NCBI GenBank assembly: GCA_964229355.1
Contig: CAXRDE010000003.1
Location: 1 to 64,000 of the forward strand
Direction: 5' to 3'
Origin: CAXRDE01 sp964229355
GTDB taxonomy: Bacteria; Cyanobacteriota; Sericytochromatia; UBA7694
Length of the DNA: 64,000 nt
This document shows positions 9,141 to 17,644 of this stretch, piece after piece. Numbering within the stretch: the first letter of the stretch is position 1; every line of letters begins with the position of its first letter. The translations under genes and the position numbers were made by a program. The notes under the pieces are model-generated. The model saw nothing but the letters and a program-made list of their open reading frames with translations, was not told the origin of the DNA and ran no database searches.

Positions 9141-10612
9141 TAGAGTGACTCCAAAAATGCAATGAGCGCCTGACGCTCTGTTTTCGATAAGCGCGTAAAC
9201 GCCTGTTGAGAGGCCCTGGCTTCTCCGCCATGCCAAAGCACAGCCTCTGTGAGATTACGGGCTCTTCCATCGTGTAAAAAGCGCGTATGGCCATTCACGG
9301 TTTTGATCAGACCAATGCCCCACAAGGGTGGCGTACGCCACTCCTGCCCGCTGGCCAGAAAATCAGGACGTCCATCGGCCAAATCAGGCCCCATATCATG
9401 AAGCAATAAATCCGTATAGGGCATAATGGTATCGGGCCCTTGATCGGTCTGAATGCGGTAACTCGACACGTGGCAGGCTTGACACTTGAGTTGTGCAAAC
9501 ACGCGTTCACCCTGCTGCACGTTGGGTGCACTGACCCGACGCCGGGCCGGTACCGCGAGGTTTTGAATGTAGAAGGTGACCCGTTCCAGCAAGCGATCGG
9601 GCAATTCAGAGATATCTCCATCTTTGCCATTGGGCACCGATCCACCAAAGTCTTTTGTCTGCTGTGCCTCTTGCCAGGGCGTAATATCTTCTACAGGAAA
9701 AAGTGACGTGGTAATACCCAGATCACCATGAAAAGCACCCGCCACCTGCTGCTGAACATTCGGCTGATTGGCCTTCCAACCAAAACGCCCCTGAACAGTG
9801 CGTTGGGTGGCAATATCCCACACCTGATTCGGACGCCCCGAAATGCCGTCACCATCTTGATCATCGGGATCGCTATGCTTGAGAATATCTGCCTCTTGAA
9901 TGGCTTCAAGCAGCCCCAGCCCCACGAGCTGAGGTGACTGACGTACAGAAAACAGAGCCGATGGCACGGATTCTGCCGTGGCAAATTCCACCTGAAACTC
10001 AGGGCGCATCAGCGTATAGGTTTCCCCATCTGCATAGGTTCCCTGCTGTGGAAGCCAGCTCATACGTAAAGTGCCCTCACCCGCCAAACGAGGCAGAGCA
10101 AAGGGCTGCAATTGCCCCCCAAAGTAAGCATGGGGTTGTTGGTCTTGTTGAGGGTTTGAGGTGTCGGCACTTAAGCGCACCAACAGGGCCTGATCGGCCT
10201 CAGACTCCGATAGAAAGGGATTGCTGCGCCCGTCTTTACCGTGACAGGCTGCACAGGAACGAGCATTAAAAACGGGGCCCAGGCCATCCCGTGCCACAGT
10301 AGACGCCGGCGCTGCCACCCAATTTTGATCAAACAGCGATTCCCCGGTAAAAAACTGAGTACGGTGCTGCAGATCAGGATTGGGAATGCGATGAGAGAAG
10401 GCCTCTTGCCCGGCGTCAAAGACGGTGGCGCGTCCCCCGCTCCGGGCCGCAGTCTGATCTTCGGCTTGCAGGGCCTCCTGTGGCGCAGCACTCGATGGCA
10501 ATGCCGACTGCGGCACAGGAGGCACTTCAGGAGCACAGGCTGATACACTCAGAGTCAGCACCCCTGCTGCATAGATCCAAAAGCGAGAATAGGCTTGAAC
10601 GGGAGACTTCAT
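9140..10612 (-). CDS. Di-haem oxidoreductase (DHOR, 'thiol oxidoreductase' family)
   Basis: This secreted lipoprotein (Cys26 in SVSAC) of 490 residues has two c-type haem motifs, CAACH (120-124) and CQACH (377-381), as in the DHOR family related to MauG/CcpA peroxidases. An acidic loop DPDDQDGDG (about 248-256) looks like a calcium site. In this gene neighbourhood DHOR is thought to oxidise or reduce the metal handled by the imelysins (inference). It lies 7 bases after the first imelysin gene and is coupled to the second by TAATG. Confidence 0.9.
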   Translation of the reverse strand: MKSPVQAYSRFWIYAAGVLTLSVSACAPEVPPVPQSALPSSAAPQEALQAEDQTAARSGGRATVFDAGQEAFSHRIPNPDLQHRTQFFTGESLFDQNWVAAPASTVARDGLGPVFNARSCAACHGKDGRSNPFLSESEADQALLVRLSADTSNPQQDQQPHAYFGGQLQPFALPRLAGEGTLRMSWLPQQGTYADGETYTLMRPEFQVEFATAESVPSALFSVRQSPQLVGLGLLEAIQEADILKHSDPDDQDGDGISGRPNQVWDIATQRTVQGRFGWKANQPNVQQQVAGAFHGDLGITTSLFPVEDITPWQEAQQTKDFGGSVPNGKDGDISELPDRLLERVTFYIQNLAVPARRRVSAPNVQQGERVFAQLKCQACHVSSYRIQTDQGPDTIMPYTDLLLHDMGPDLADGRPDFLASGQEWRTPPLWGIGLIKTVNGHTRFLHDGRARNLTEAVLWHGGEARASQQAFTRLSKTERQALIAFLESL

Positions 10613-10619
10613 GGTTAGA

Positions 10620-11840
10620 TTATAAGTCGGTGTTGACCTGAATGCCCAGTACTTGACCGGCCTCCACAATCAAACGACCTTGCGCCTGCAACTCTTGAAT
10701 CGCGGCCAAAACACGGGCTTTTCCGGCTTCATTTTCTGGACGAATCTCTTGATCAAAAGGCGCTTGAATAGCCTGGGTTAAAGTCAGTGTTTTGTCACTG
10801 CTGGCTTTTAAACGCTCCGCCAGATCAGCATTTGCCACTTCCATTAAAGCCAACAAACCTACACCCTGGTGAGTGTCATCACTGCCTGTGATCTTATACT
10901 CACCGGTCAGCACATTACGAATGCTCTGAGCATTGTAAATGATGTCGTTATGGGTATTGTCTGAAAAACACGAGTGCTCTTCTTCACGATCGCCAATGTC
11001 CAGAGGGGTCGCCATGCGTTCAGCAGACAATTCACTGGCGCTTAAGGTGCCAATGCCTTTAAGAATTCGACCCAGAGAGACAGCAGCGTCCGTTTCCACA
11101 AAGGATTTGCGGTAATTATCCTGATCGGGTGCCCAGGCCTCGACCAGGCTTTGAAGATCGCTCACCAACAGAGCGGTTGCTGCTTTTAAATAGGCCCCAC
11201 GACGCTCCGCATTGGCCGCGGTGGTATAGTCCGTAAAAGGGCGCTCGCCTGCTCCCGCATCAACGCTTAAGTCCTGACCCCACAGTAAAAATTCAATGGC
11301 GTGGTAACCGGTAGAAATATTTTTATCTCCACCCTGTTCGTTCAGGCTTTTTAATAAGTCCACGGTGATTTCAGGGTAGGCCTCCACCTGATTAATAATG
11401 CCCGCATCAGACTGTCCCTGCACATAATCCACATAGACTTCATCCATGGGCCAGGCGTTTAACTGCCCTTCTGGGCCATCTTCGGAATCAATCGGCCCTT
11501 CATAAAAGCGATACCCTTCGGTTTGACCATAGGGGTTGCGAGCCAATAGCCAAAGGGTTTTGGCTTCTTCTAATTTGGCGGCATCGGGTGCGGCCAAAAA
11601 GGCATCAATCGCGGTTTGAAGTTTTACAGCGTGATCATAGGCATCCTGATAATTGAGATATACATTTTGCGCGTAATTTTGCACAAATTGGGTTTTTAAC
11701 TGCTCCAATTCGGTGCTTACCGGCGCGCTACTGGCAGTACTTGAACCTGGGGTTGTCACCTCACCAGGCGCAGTGGGCGTGCTTTGGCAAGCCGCCAAAA
11801 TAGAAAGTGAGAAAGCAAGGGCGATCAAAGGGCGTAACAT
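10620..11840 (-). CDS. Imelysin-family periplasmic protein (first copy)
   Basis: This lipoprotein (MLRPL start, lipobox LAAC, Cys18) has about 406 residues and a complete imelysin/IrpA fold. It carries the GxHxxE metal-site motif as GYHAIEFLLWGQDL. I chose the ATG at 11840 because GAGGA lies 5 bases upstream; an ATG at 11852 overlaps that site. It is the first gene of the operon imelysin, DHOR, imelysin, HTTM. Family members bind or import iron and are usually Fur-controlled, but I found no convincing Fur box. Confidence 0.9.
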   Translation of the reverse strand: MLRPLIALAFSLSILAACQSTPTAPGEVTTPGSSTASSAPVSTELEQLKTQFVQNYAQNVYLNYQDAYDHAVKLQTAIDAFLAAPDAAKLEEAKTLWLLARNPYGQTEGYRFYEGPIDSEDGPEGQLNAWPMDEVYVDYVQGQSDAGIINQVEAYPEITVDLLKSLNEQGGDKNISTGYHAIEFLLWGQDLSVDAGAGERPFTDYTTAANAERRGAYLKAATALLVSDLQSLVEAWAPDQDNYRKSFVETDAAVSLGRILKGIGTLSASELSAERMATPLDIGDREEEHSCFSDNTHNDIIYNAQSIRNVLTGEYKITGSDDTHQGVGLLALMEVANADLAERLKASSDKTLTLTQAIQAPFDQEIRPENEAGKARVLAAIQELQAQGRLIVEAGQVLGIQVNTDL

Positions 11841-11888
11841 AAAAATCCTCATTCATTTCATACTTAAAGTCGTTTTTAGAATGGATCA

Positions 11889-11918
11889 AGCGTAATGAGG
11901 AAGGGATACAAGTGTCAA
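11889..11918 (-). promoter_or_regulatory. Candidate promoter of the imelysin operon
   Basis: On the minus strand a perfect TTGACA (11913-11918) is followed after 18 bases by TACGCT (11889-11894), a poor -10. The position, about 50 bases before the ATG at 11840, is plausible. Confidence 0.35.
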
Positions 11919-12067
11919 GCAAAACATTGCTAGCATTCACCTATTAAATAGTTATAAAAAAATTATACTCGCAACTATTTGACGTATAAAAAATTATTTT
12001 TTGAGCTAAACACACATAATGAAAAAGCATTAAAAATATTCACTTTATTTTTAATAATAGAAACTAA

Positions 12068-12100
12068 AAATTGCACAATTTACATCCAAATGCGCAATTT
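12068..12100. repeat. Two near-identical palindromes about 20 bp apart
   Basis: AAATTGCACAATTT (12068-12081) is a near-perfect palindrome and is followed by AAATGCGCAATTT (12088-12100), whose complement reads AAATTGCGCATTT. Their centres are about 20 bp, two helical turns, apart. They could be a pair of operator sites for a dimeric regulator of either divergent operon. Confidence 0.45.
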
Positions 12101-12138
12101 TTGCTAACTAACAAACGAAAAACACCTTTAAAAGCGCC

Positions 12139-12167
12139 TTGATAGCTGCCCAGTGGTGTACTATGTA
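12139..12167 (+). promoter_or_regulatory. Candidate promoter of the DUF4920-PepSY pair
   Basis: TTGATA (12139-12144) and TATGTA (12162-12167) are separated by 17 bases. The -35 is good and the -10 weak. A strong AAGGAG ribosome site follows before the ATG at 12205. Confidence 0.35.
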
Positions 12168-12204
12168 TGCATTGATTTATGTTTTCATTTAAGGAGTTTT
12201 TCAT

Positions 12205-12675
12205 ATGTTTAAGCTATTTTCGCTGGCCCTGAGCCTCAGTCTTTATCTGAGCACCTCGGCTTTGGCCGCAGACAAGGTGTTTGGAGAGCGACCTAACCTG
12301 AAAGACACCGTGAAAATTTCGCAGATTTTAGATGCCCCTGAGAAATACCTGGGCAAGGTGATTCAGGTAGAAGGTATTGTGATGGACGTCTGCCCCATGC
12401 GTGGATGCTGGATGAAAGTGAAGTCTGACCGTAAAAAAGAAAACCTTTTTATTAAAGTCAATGATGGCGAAATGGTATTCCCCATGTCTGCCCGCGGCAA
12501 GAACACAGTGATCAAAGGCAAGTTGGTCAAACAGGTCATGCCCGTGAAGGACGTGATTGAAGTAGAAAAAGCGCGGGCCGAAAAAAAGGGCGAAAAATTT
12601 GATCCCAAAAGCGTAAAAGGTCCACGTACCAGTTATATGTTCAAGCCGATTGGCGTGGTCATTCAAGACAAGTAG
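12205..12675 (+). CDS. DUF4920 periplasmic protein
   Basis: The product has a signal peptide (cleavage near ALA-AD) followed by a 135-residue OB-like DUF4920 domain. The motif CPMRGCW (two cysteines) is typical and suggests copper or haem-linked metal binding, though the family role is unproven. AAGGAG sits 8 bases before the ATG. The PepSY-associated gene starts 8 bases after its stop, so they form an operon that diverges from the imelysin cluster, with which it may share a metal-related role (inference). Confidence 0.82.
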   Translation: MFKLFSLALSLSLYLSTSALAADKVFGERPNLKDTVKISQILDAPEKYLGKVIQVEGIVMDVCPMRGCWMKVKSDRKKENLFIKVNDGEMVFPMSARGKNTVIKGKLVKQVMPVKDVIEVEKARAEKKGEKFDPKSVKGPRTSYMFKPIGVVIQDK

Positions 12676-12683
12676 ACTGAAAC

Positions 12684-13283
12684 ATGAGTACCCCTAAAAA
12701 ACGTCGTCCACTGAAGTACTACAACATTCTCATCCACCGCTACCTGGGGTACTTTTTTGCAGGCACCACCATTGTATATGCTATCTCAGGGTTTGCGGTC
12801 AACCATATGGAAGACTGGAATCCCAATTACAGCATTGCGCACACCAAGCAAGAGATTCAACCCTTTGCCAGTGACGAAGAAGTGACGCAGGCTGAAGGCG
12901 AAGCCCTCTTTCAACAGTTTGCAATCAAAGAAAGCTTTTCTCCTGACAACGTGTTTTATCCAGAGGAGGGCGTGATCGAAATTTTGGCCACGGCGCAAGA
13001 TAAAATTACAATCCGCACCGAAGCACAGACCTGGCAAGCAGATCTGGCGCAAACCCGTCGGCGTCCGGCCCTGCACTTGTTTAATTTTTTGCATTTAAAC
13101 AGCGCCAAAAAGCTCTGGACTTTATACGCAGATATTTATGCTATTGCCTTGCTGCTGCTAGCTGTAACGGGACTGTGGATGAAAAAAGGCAAAAAAGGTC
13201 TTTTGGGAGAAGCTGGAATCTGGGCGTTGGCGGGCATATTGGCACCTCTGGTATTGGTGTGGATGTATTACCTTAAAGGTTAA
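12684..13283 (+). CDS. PepSY-associated transmembrane protein
   Basis: The 199-residue protein opens with a basic segment and the family's first helix (YHR-type: ILIHRYLGYFF, then YAISGFAVNH). A periplasmic PepSY-like region follows, then RPALHLFNFLHLN and two further helices. PepSY_TM proteins occur with iron/haem or copper reduction and uptake genes. It is cotranscribed with DUF4920 and ends at a strong terminator. The substrate cannot be read from the sequence. Confidence 0.82.
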   Translation: MSTPKKRRPLKYYNILIHRYLGYFFAGTTIVYAISGFAVNHMEDWNPNYSIAHTKQEIQPFASDEEVTQAEGEALFQQFAIKESFSPDNVFYPEEGVIEILATAQDKITIRTEAQTWQADLAQTRRRPALHLFNFLHLNSAKKLWTLYADIYAIALLLLAVTGLWMKKGKKGLLGEAGIWALAGILAPLVLVWMYYLKG

Positions 13284-13297
13284 TTGCCCCATGATAC

Positions 13298-13333
13298 AAA
13301 AAGCACCGCCTATTTTGATAGGCGGTGCTTTTT
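13298..13333. terminator. Strong bidirectional terminator
   Basis: A perfect 15-bp stem (AAAAAGCACCGCCTA/TAGGCGGTGCTTTTT) with a 6-base loop has A and T tracts on its two sides. It serves the plus-strand gene ending at 13283 and the convergent minus-strand gene ending at 13349. Confidence 0.92.
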
Positions 13334-13348
13334 ATTTATTGCTAAAAC

Positions 13349-14212
13349 TTAACGGCTCAGGTTAAGTACCACATCCACGTTTTGTAAGGCCACTGAAATA
13401 ACTTTGGCAATGGCTGCGTACATTTTTTGCGCCAGGGCCAGCTTGGGCGTTTCGGCAGTCAGAGACGAGTTCGACGCTTCCAACGCGTTCGGAATAACAC
13501 GGCCCGAACCCTGAAAACCTGCAGTAACGTTATCGTAGTTACCCACAGCATCGGGGTTGGTAACGCGGCCAGCGGGAGGCGCTAATAAACTGTTGGCTCC
13601 GGTTTCCTGGAAGACCGTGGCGCCATACCGCGAGAACTCCAATTGCAATTGTGGATTCGGGAAGGTGGCAATGGCCATGCGGTTGAGGGCAATCTGGTCA
13701 TTCACCACATCGCCTGCAATATCAATGTCAAAAACGGATTCGTTGTTTATAACACCATCATTGTTACGGTCAGCCACCACAAATAAACCATCGTTGTTCA
13801 CCAGGCGGCCTTGCGGATCAAAGTGGAATTCTCCGTCAAAGGTATAGTAATAAGAGGCGTCAGCAGTGGGAACGCCGCCTGCATCCACATTACTCACCAG
13901 GATAAACATACCGGGTGAGGCGGTGGTCCGTTGGATGGCCAGGTGAGCAAAGTCAGTGGAGGCCACCACGGCTCCCTGAGAATAATCGACGGTGGTCTGG
14001 GCCACACCCAACGATTGTTCGGCAATATTGATCCCCAGACGAGGGGCGACAATGGGACGGTCAGAAGAAACAGTACCGCCACCAAATTTTACTTCACTGG
14101 CTTTATAGCCTACACGGCCTGAACCCGCCATGTTTGAGTTAATTGTTGCAATCCAGCGGTCAATGGATTGAAGAGAGGCTACTGCTGCTAAACCAAGATC
14201 ACCGAGTCCCAT
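13349..14212 (-). CDS. Flagellar rod/hook-type basal-body protein (FlgF/FlgG-like)
   Basis: The 287-residue protein has the N-terminal helix of axial flagellar proteins (LQSIDRWIATINSNMAGSG), the following VDYSQGAVVAST and LAIQ signature, and a C-terminal helix (NALEASNSSLTAETPKL). A loop DRNNDGVINNE resembles a calcium-binding motif. It is slightly longer than FlgG and diverges in the centre, so I cannot assign rod or hook. A good AAGGAG lies 8 bases upstream of the ATG. It stands alone, with no other flagellar structural gene beside it. Confidence 0.75.
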   Translation of the reverse strand: MGLGDLGLAAVASLQSIDRWIATINSNMAGSGRVGYKASEVKFGGGTVSSDRPIVAPRLGINIAEQSLGVAQTTVDYSQGAVVASTDFAHLAIQRTTASPGMFILVSNVDAGGVPTADASYYYTFDGEFHFDPQGRLVNNDGLFVVADRNNDGVINNESVFDIDIAGDVVNDQIALNRMAIATFPNPQLQLEFSRYGATVFQETGANSLLAPPAGRVTNPDAVGNYDNVTAGFQGSGRVIPNALEASNSSLTAETPKLALAQKMYAAIAKVISVALQNVDVVLNLSR

Positions 14213-14437
14213 ATTCCAGGCTCCTTATTTTCTAACTTAAAGTTCTTACGTAAAAAACACATTTTAAACGAGTGATAGCGTAGCTTAGGCCAAAGCGATA
14301 TACAGGCACACCTACGCTTGTTACTATTCTCTTATAGACCCTTACGGATCTGGAGTCATTTAATCCAATTATAATATAAAACCAGAGCATCTTAATATAA
14401 AGTATACTTCTTTAACGAATATTTTAAGGTTACACCC

Positions 14438-15997
14438 ATGTCACTCCTCCGCGCTGCCAGCCTCATTGCCCTTTTATCTCTTGTGAGTAAAGTGGTCGGC
14501 CTCTTTCGCGACCAGGTTATCGCTTATTATTGCGGCCTTTCCGCCGTCACGGATGCTTACCAGGTTGCTTCACTTATTCCCATCCAATTTGCCCTGATTA
14601 TGCTGGGAGGGCTCAACGGTCCTTTTCATTCTGCCGTGGTCTCCACGCTGACCAAAGCCTTTAAAGAAAACCAGCACAAAGTCTACGGTCGTGTCCTCAC
14701 CACCGCCATGCTTTTAAGCGTGCTCAGCACCAGTGCCATTGCCGCCATTTTATTTGTTTTTGCCCCTCAAATCATGGCCCTGTGGGGCAAAATGCCCCCC
14801 GAGACCGTCGCTCTGGCAGTCACTCAAATGCGCATTATGGCGCCGGCCTTTGTGGTCTCAGGCTTAATCGGTATCTTTTACGGTATTTTAAGCATTAAAA
14901 ACACCTTCATTACCCCCAGTCTAAGCCCCATCATGGCCAGTCTGGGGGTCATTGTTTCACTGGTGCTTTTTTCAAGTCCTGATCCCGTTTCTTTATCTCA
15001 GGCCCTGGCCTGGGGCACCCTGTTCGGAGCCATTTTACAACTGGGACTCCAATTCTTGCCCTTATTGGGATTCTTCAAAAGCATGCACGTGGAAGTGCGC
15101 TGGCGAGATCCTGATCTATACAGTTTTTTACACCTGCTCTTGCCCGCCATGTTGTCTTCTACCATTGGACAGGTCAATGTCTTCATCATCCAGTTTTTTG
15201 CCGGAGGGCTCCAGGAGGGCAGCATCTCAGCCTTCCGTTTTGGCAACCTCTTGATTCAGCTCCCGCTCGGTATTTTGCTTACGGCTTTACTGGTCCCATT
15301 ATTACCCTTACTCAGTGCCTCAGCAAATCCTGAAAACGGCTTTCAAAGCCTCAAAGACCGCTTGAATCAAGGTTTACGCCCCATCCTGATGCTCACCGTG
15401 CCCATTACCGTGCTTTTGATTTGCTTTGGTCACTTTGCCATTGTGCTGTTGTTTGAGCGGGGAGAATTCAACGCCGCCGACTCCTGGCTAACCTACAAGG
15501 TCCTGGTGTTTTTATCCCTTAGCGTGACGGTATATGCCATCCGAGATTTATTTATCCGGGTCTTCTACGCCTTAGGTGACTCAAAGACCCCCTTTTTGAG
15601 CAGTTTCATTACCATCGCCGCCATGTTTTTGGGTTCCTGGCTTCTGGCCCCTTCACTGGGTGTCGGGGGGGTTGCCCTGGCCTCTTCTGTGGCCGCCGGG
15701 CTCAATTTTGCGGTGCTATATGGTTTACTGCGCCGACGCATTGGCCCCCTGATGAGCGGCACCACCAAAGCGCACCTTTTAAAAATTACTGGTGCTGCAC
15801 TCCCTATGAGCTTGTTGGGAGCTTATGCCTTTTATACCCTTGAGCCCTTATTGCAACAGCAGAAATGGAGCGCCATTCTACAAGCCATGACGTATAGCGC
15901 ACTTTTGGGCATGCTCTACCTTTTATTACTGTACTTTTTTAAAGATCAAGAGGTCCACCAACTCAGTCAAACCCTTCTTCGTCGCATCAAACGCTAA
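14438..15997 (+). CDS. murJ: Lipid II flippase MurJ
   Basis: A 519-residue polytopic membrane protein with about 14 helices and the MurJ/MviN opening (SLISKVVGLFRDQ-like), followed by the TDAYQVASLIP region. MurJ moves lipid II across the inner membrane for peptidoglycan synthesis. The length is normal and the ATG is preceded by AAGG. The 225-bp region upstream is AT-rich and contains a TATAAT near 14370. The next gene, the secretin, has its own promoter. Confidence 0.93.
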   Translation: MSLLRAASLIALLSLVSKVVGLFRDQVIAYYCGLSAVTDAYQVASLIPIQFALIMLGGLNGPFHSAVVSTLTKAFKENQHKVYGRVLTTAMLLSVLSTSAIAAILFVFAPQIMALWGKMPPETVALAVTQMRIMAPAFVVSGLIGIFYGILSIKNTFITPSLSPIMASLGVIVSLVLFSSPDPVSLSQALAWGTLFGAILQLGLQFLPLLGFFKSMHVEVRWRDPDLYSFLHLLLPAMLSSTIGQVNVFIIQFFAGGLQEGSISAFRFGNLLIQLPLGILLTALLVPLLPLLSASANPENGFQSLKDRLNQGLRPILMLTVPITVLLICFGHFAIVLLFERGEFNAADSWLTYKVLVFLSLSVTVYAIRDLFIRVFYALGDSKTPFLSSFITIAAMFLGSWLLAPSLGVGGVALASSVAAGLNFAVLYGLLRRRIGPLMSGTTKAHLLKITGAALPMSLLGAYAFYTLEPLLQQQKWSAILQAMTYSALLGMLYLLLLYFFKDQEVHQLSQTLLRRIKR

Positions 15998-16001
15998 ACG
16001 C

Positions 16002-16010
16002 TGCTATAAT
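16002..16010 (+). promoter_or_regulatory. Extended -10 promoter of the secretin gene
   Basis: TGCTATAAT is a perfect extended -10 element. It overlaps the upstream in-frame ATG at 16009, which therefore cannot be the start. That places transcription near 16017 and translation at the ATG at 16051. The -35 region is poor, as is usual for extended -10 promoters. Confidence 0.6.
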
Positions 16011-16050
16011 GAGGCATAAATTCATTCATAACGAAGGAAACATAACTGAT

Positions 16051-17115
16051 ATGAAACGCTGGCTCAAAAAACTGTCCTCAATTTCTCTATTGGTAGCGAT
16101 GGGTACCTTTACGCCCAATCCGCTCACCACCTCACCTGCCAGCGCACAACAAAGTACACCCAACATTGTTATCCCTCTGGGTCAGGCCATCACCTTTAAC
16201 GTTCCCGATGGCATTTCCACCCTTGTAGTAGGCAGTTCAGAAGTCGCCACGGCCACTATTTCTCCCGTCAACCCCAAACTGGCAATTATTACCGCCTTAA
16301 AACCAGGTATTACCAATGTGTTGGTATTTACCAATCGCAGTTCAAACCCCATCAGTTATGTTATCGAGGTTTCAGACAATTACCGCAAAGAGCAAATTGC
16401 GGTAAGAGTGAAAGTTTTAGAAGTGGAAAAAACCAACGACGGTAAACTCGGCGTGGATTGGTCTGACTCAATTTCCTTTGCAGAAGCCACCCCCAATGCC
16501 CCCTTTCGCTTTGGCCTCCCCATTCGCAACAGCGTACTCAACGCCCGCATTGACACCTTAGTCAATAATCGTCAGGCCCGTGTCCTGGCGGAGCCAACCC
16601 TCGTGCTGCTGAATGGTAAAGAAGGCGAGTTTCTCTCAGGCGGCGAGTTGCCCTTAATCATTACGGATCGGGATCGTATCAACGTACAGTGGCGCGAATT
16701 CGGTATCAACATGAAGGTAAAAGCCAAAATTGAAGGCACAGACACTATCCAACTGGAGCTTAAACCCGAAGTCAGCGATATTGATCGGGCCAACAGCATT
16801 ACCATCGCCAACCAATTACAGGGCGGATCTTTTGTGGTTCCCGCCTTTAAAACCCGTCGTGCCGAGAGCACCCTACAAGTTCTGAACAATGAATCCATTA
16901 TTATTGCCGGCCTGTTGAAAAACGACAAGCAAGAAGTGATTCAAAAACTGCCCCTACTGGGTGACATTCCCGTCCTGGGCTGGCTCTTTCAAACCATCGA
17001 TTTTCAAGAGCGCCGTTCAGAACTCGTCTTCATTGTGACGCCCACCATTGTGCGGGATCCCAACTTCAAGCCCGAGTTTAACTACGCCCAGGAAGCCGAC
17101 GTCGAGAAAAAATAG
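16051..17115 (+). CDS. Secretin-family protein (CpaC/GspD-like)
   Basis: After a signal peptide ending near ASAQ come a pilus-type N-terminal domain (about 40-115, as in CpaC/RcpA) and a secretin core (about 130-340) with the typical AEPTLVLLNGKEGEFLSGGELP and GDIPVLGWLF signatures. At 354 residues it is short: no N1-N3 ring repeats beyond one, like CpaC. It should form or contribute to an outer-membrane channel for pili or secretion. No other type II or Tad component is adjacent; the membrane protein at 17122 follows after 6 bases. Confidence 0.85.
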   Translation: MKRWLKKLSSISLLVAMGTFTPNPLTTSPASAQQSTPNIVIPLGQAITFNVPDGISTLVVGSSEVATATISPVNPKLAIITALKPGITNVLVFTNRSSNPISYVIEVSDNYRKEQIAVRVKVLEVEKTNDGKLGVDWSDSISFAEATPNAPFRFGLPIRNSVLNARIDTLVNNRQARVLAEPTLVLLNGKEGEFLSGGELPLIITDRDRINVQWREFGINMKVKAKIEGTDTIQLELKPEVSDIDRANSITIANQLQGGSFVVPAFKTRRAESTLQVLNNESIIIAGLLKNDKQEVIQKLPLLGDIPVLGWLFQTIDFQERRSELVFIVTPTIVRDPNFKPEFNYAQEADVEKK

Positions 17116-17121
17116 GCTGAC

Positions 17122-17619
17122 ATGATCGCCTTATTGTATCTCTTTTTTATTGCCGGACTGGTCTGTTTGACTTACTTACAGACCAGCCGTTCTATTTATG
17201 TACGCTGTTCAGGGCTCTTTTTAATGCTGGGTGTAGCCTTGTTTTATGGCTTACGACAGCCCGTCTTTCCGGTCACCCTGCTGATCATTCTTTTCACCTG
17301 TGCTTTGGCTGGATTTCTCTCTGACTTCTATGCCGCTACCTTGCGCACCTGGCACTTTCGGGTCAGCAACGAGGTCTTCTGGGGCATGATTATTGGTGGC
17401 ATGATTGGTATGTTCTTTCTGCCCATGGCTCCCTCACTACTCTTCTTTTTGTTGGGTTCCTGGATCGGAGCCATGATCGGTTACCTGCGCTCGGGTAGAG
17501 ACTTCTCTATTCCCCTAATAATTAAAGCCTGTATTAGTGCTTTTACAGGCTCGTTTGGTATGGGCGTCAAACTGCTCATGGGCATGGAGATGACCTATTG
17601 GTTTCTTTACTTTACCTGA
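17122..17619 (+). CDS. Hypothetical membrane protein
   Basis: The product has 165 residues with four to five hydrophobic segments and few charges, so it is an integral inner-membrane protein. I recognise no family. It begins 6 bases after the secretin stop and is very likely cotranscribed, so a link with secretion or pilus assembly is possible but unproven. Confidence 0.65.
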   Translation: MIALLYLFFIAGLVCLTYLQTSRSIYVRCSGLFLMLGVALFYGLRQPVFPVTLLIILFTCALAGFLSDFYAATLRTWHFRVSNEVFWGMIIGGMIGMFFLPMAPSLLFFLLGSWIGAMIGYLRSGRDFSIPLIIKACISAFTGSFGMGVKLLMGMEMTYWFLYFT

Positions 17620-17644
17620 GGCCATCTCACCCGAGCCACATCTT

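Larger units (their letters stand above)
11841..12204. other. AT-rich divergent intergenic region (364 bp)
   Basis: This gene-free stretch separates the minus-strand imelysin operon from the plus-strand DUF4920 gene. It is clearly AT-richer than its flanks between 11930 and 12120. It holds the two candidate promoters and the paired palindromes listed separately. No ORF, RNA fold or clear Fur box was recognised. Confidence 0.7.

Noticed and set aside
11853..12120. Fur box upstream of the imelysin operon.
   Set aside because: The region is AT-rich but no stretch matches the GATAAT hexamer array well enough on either strand.
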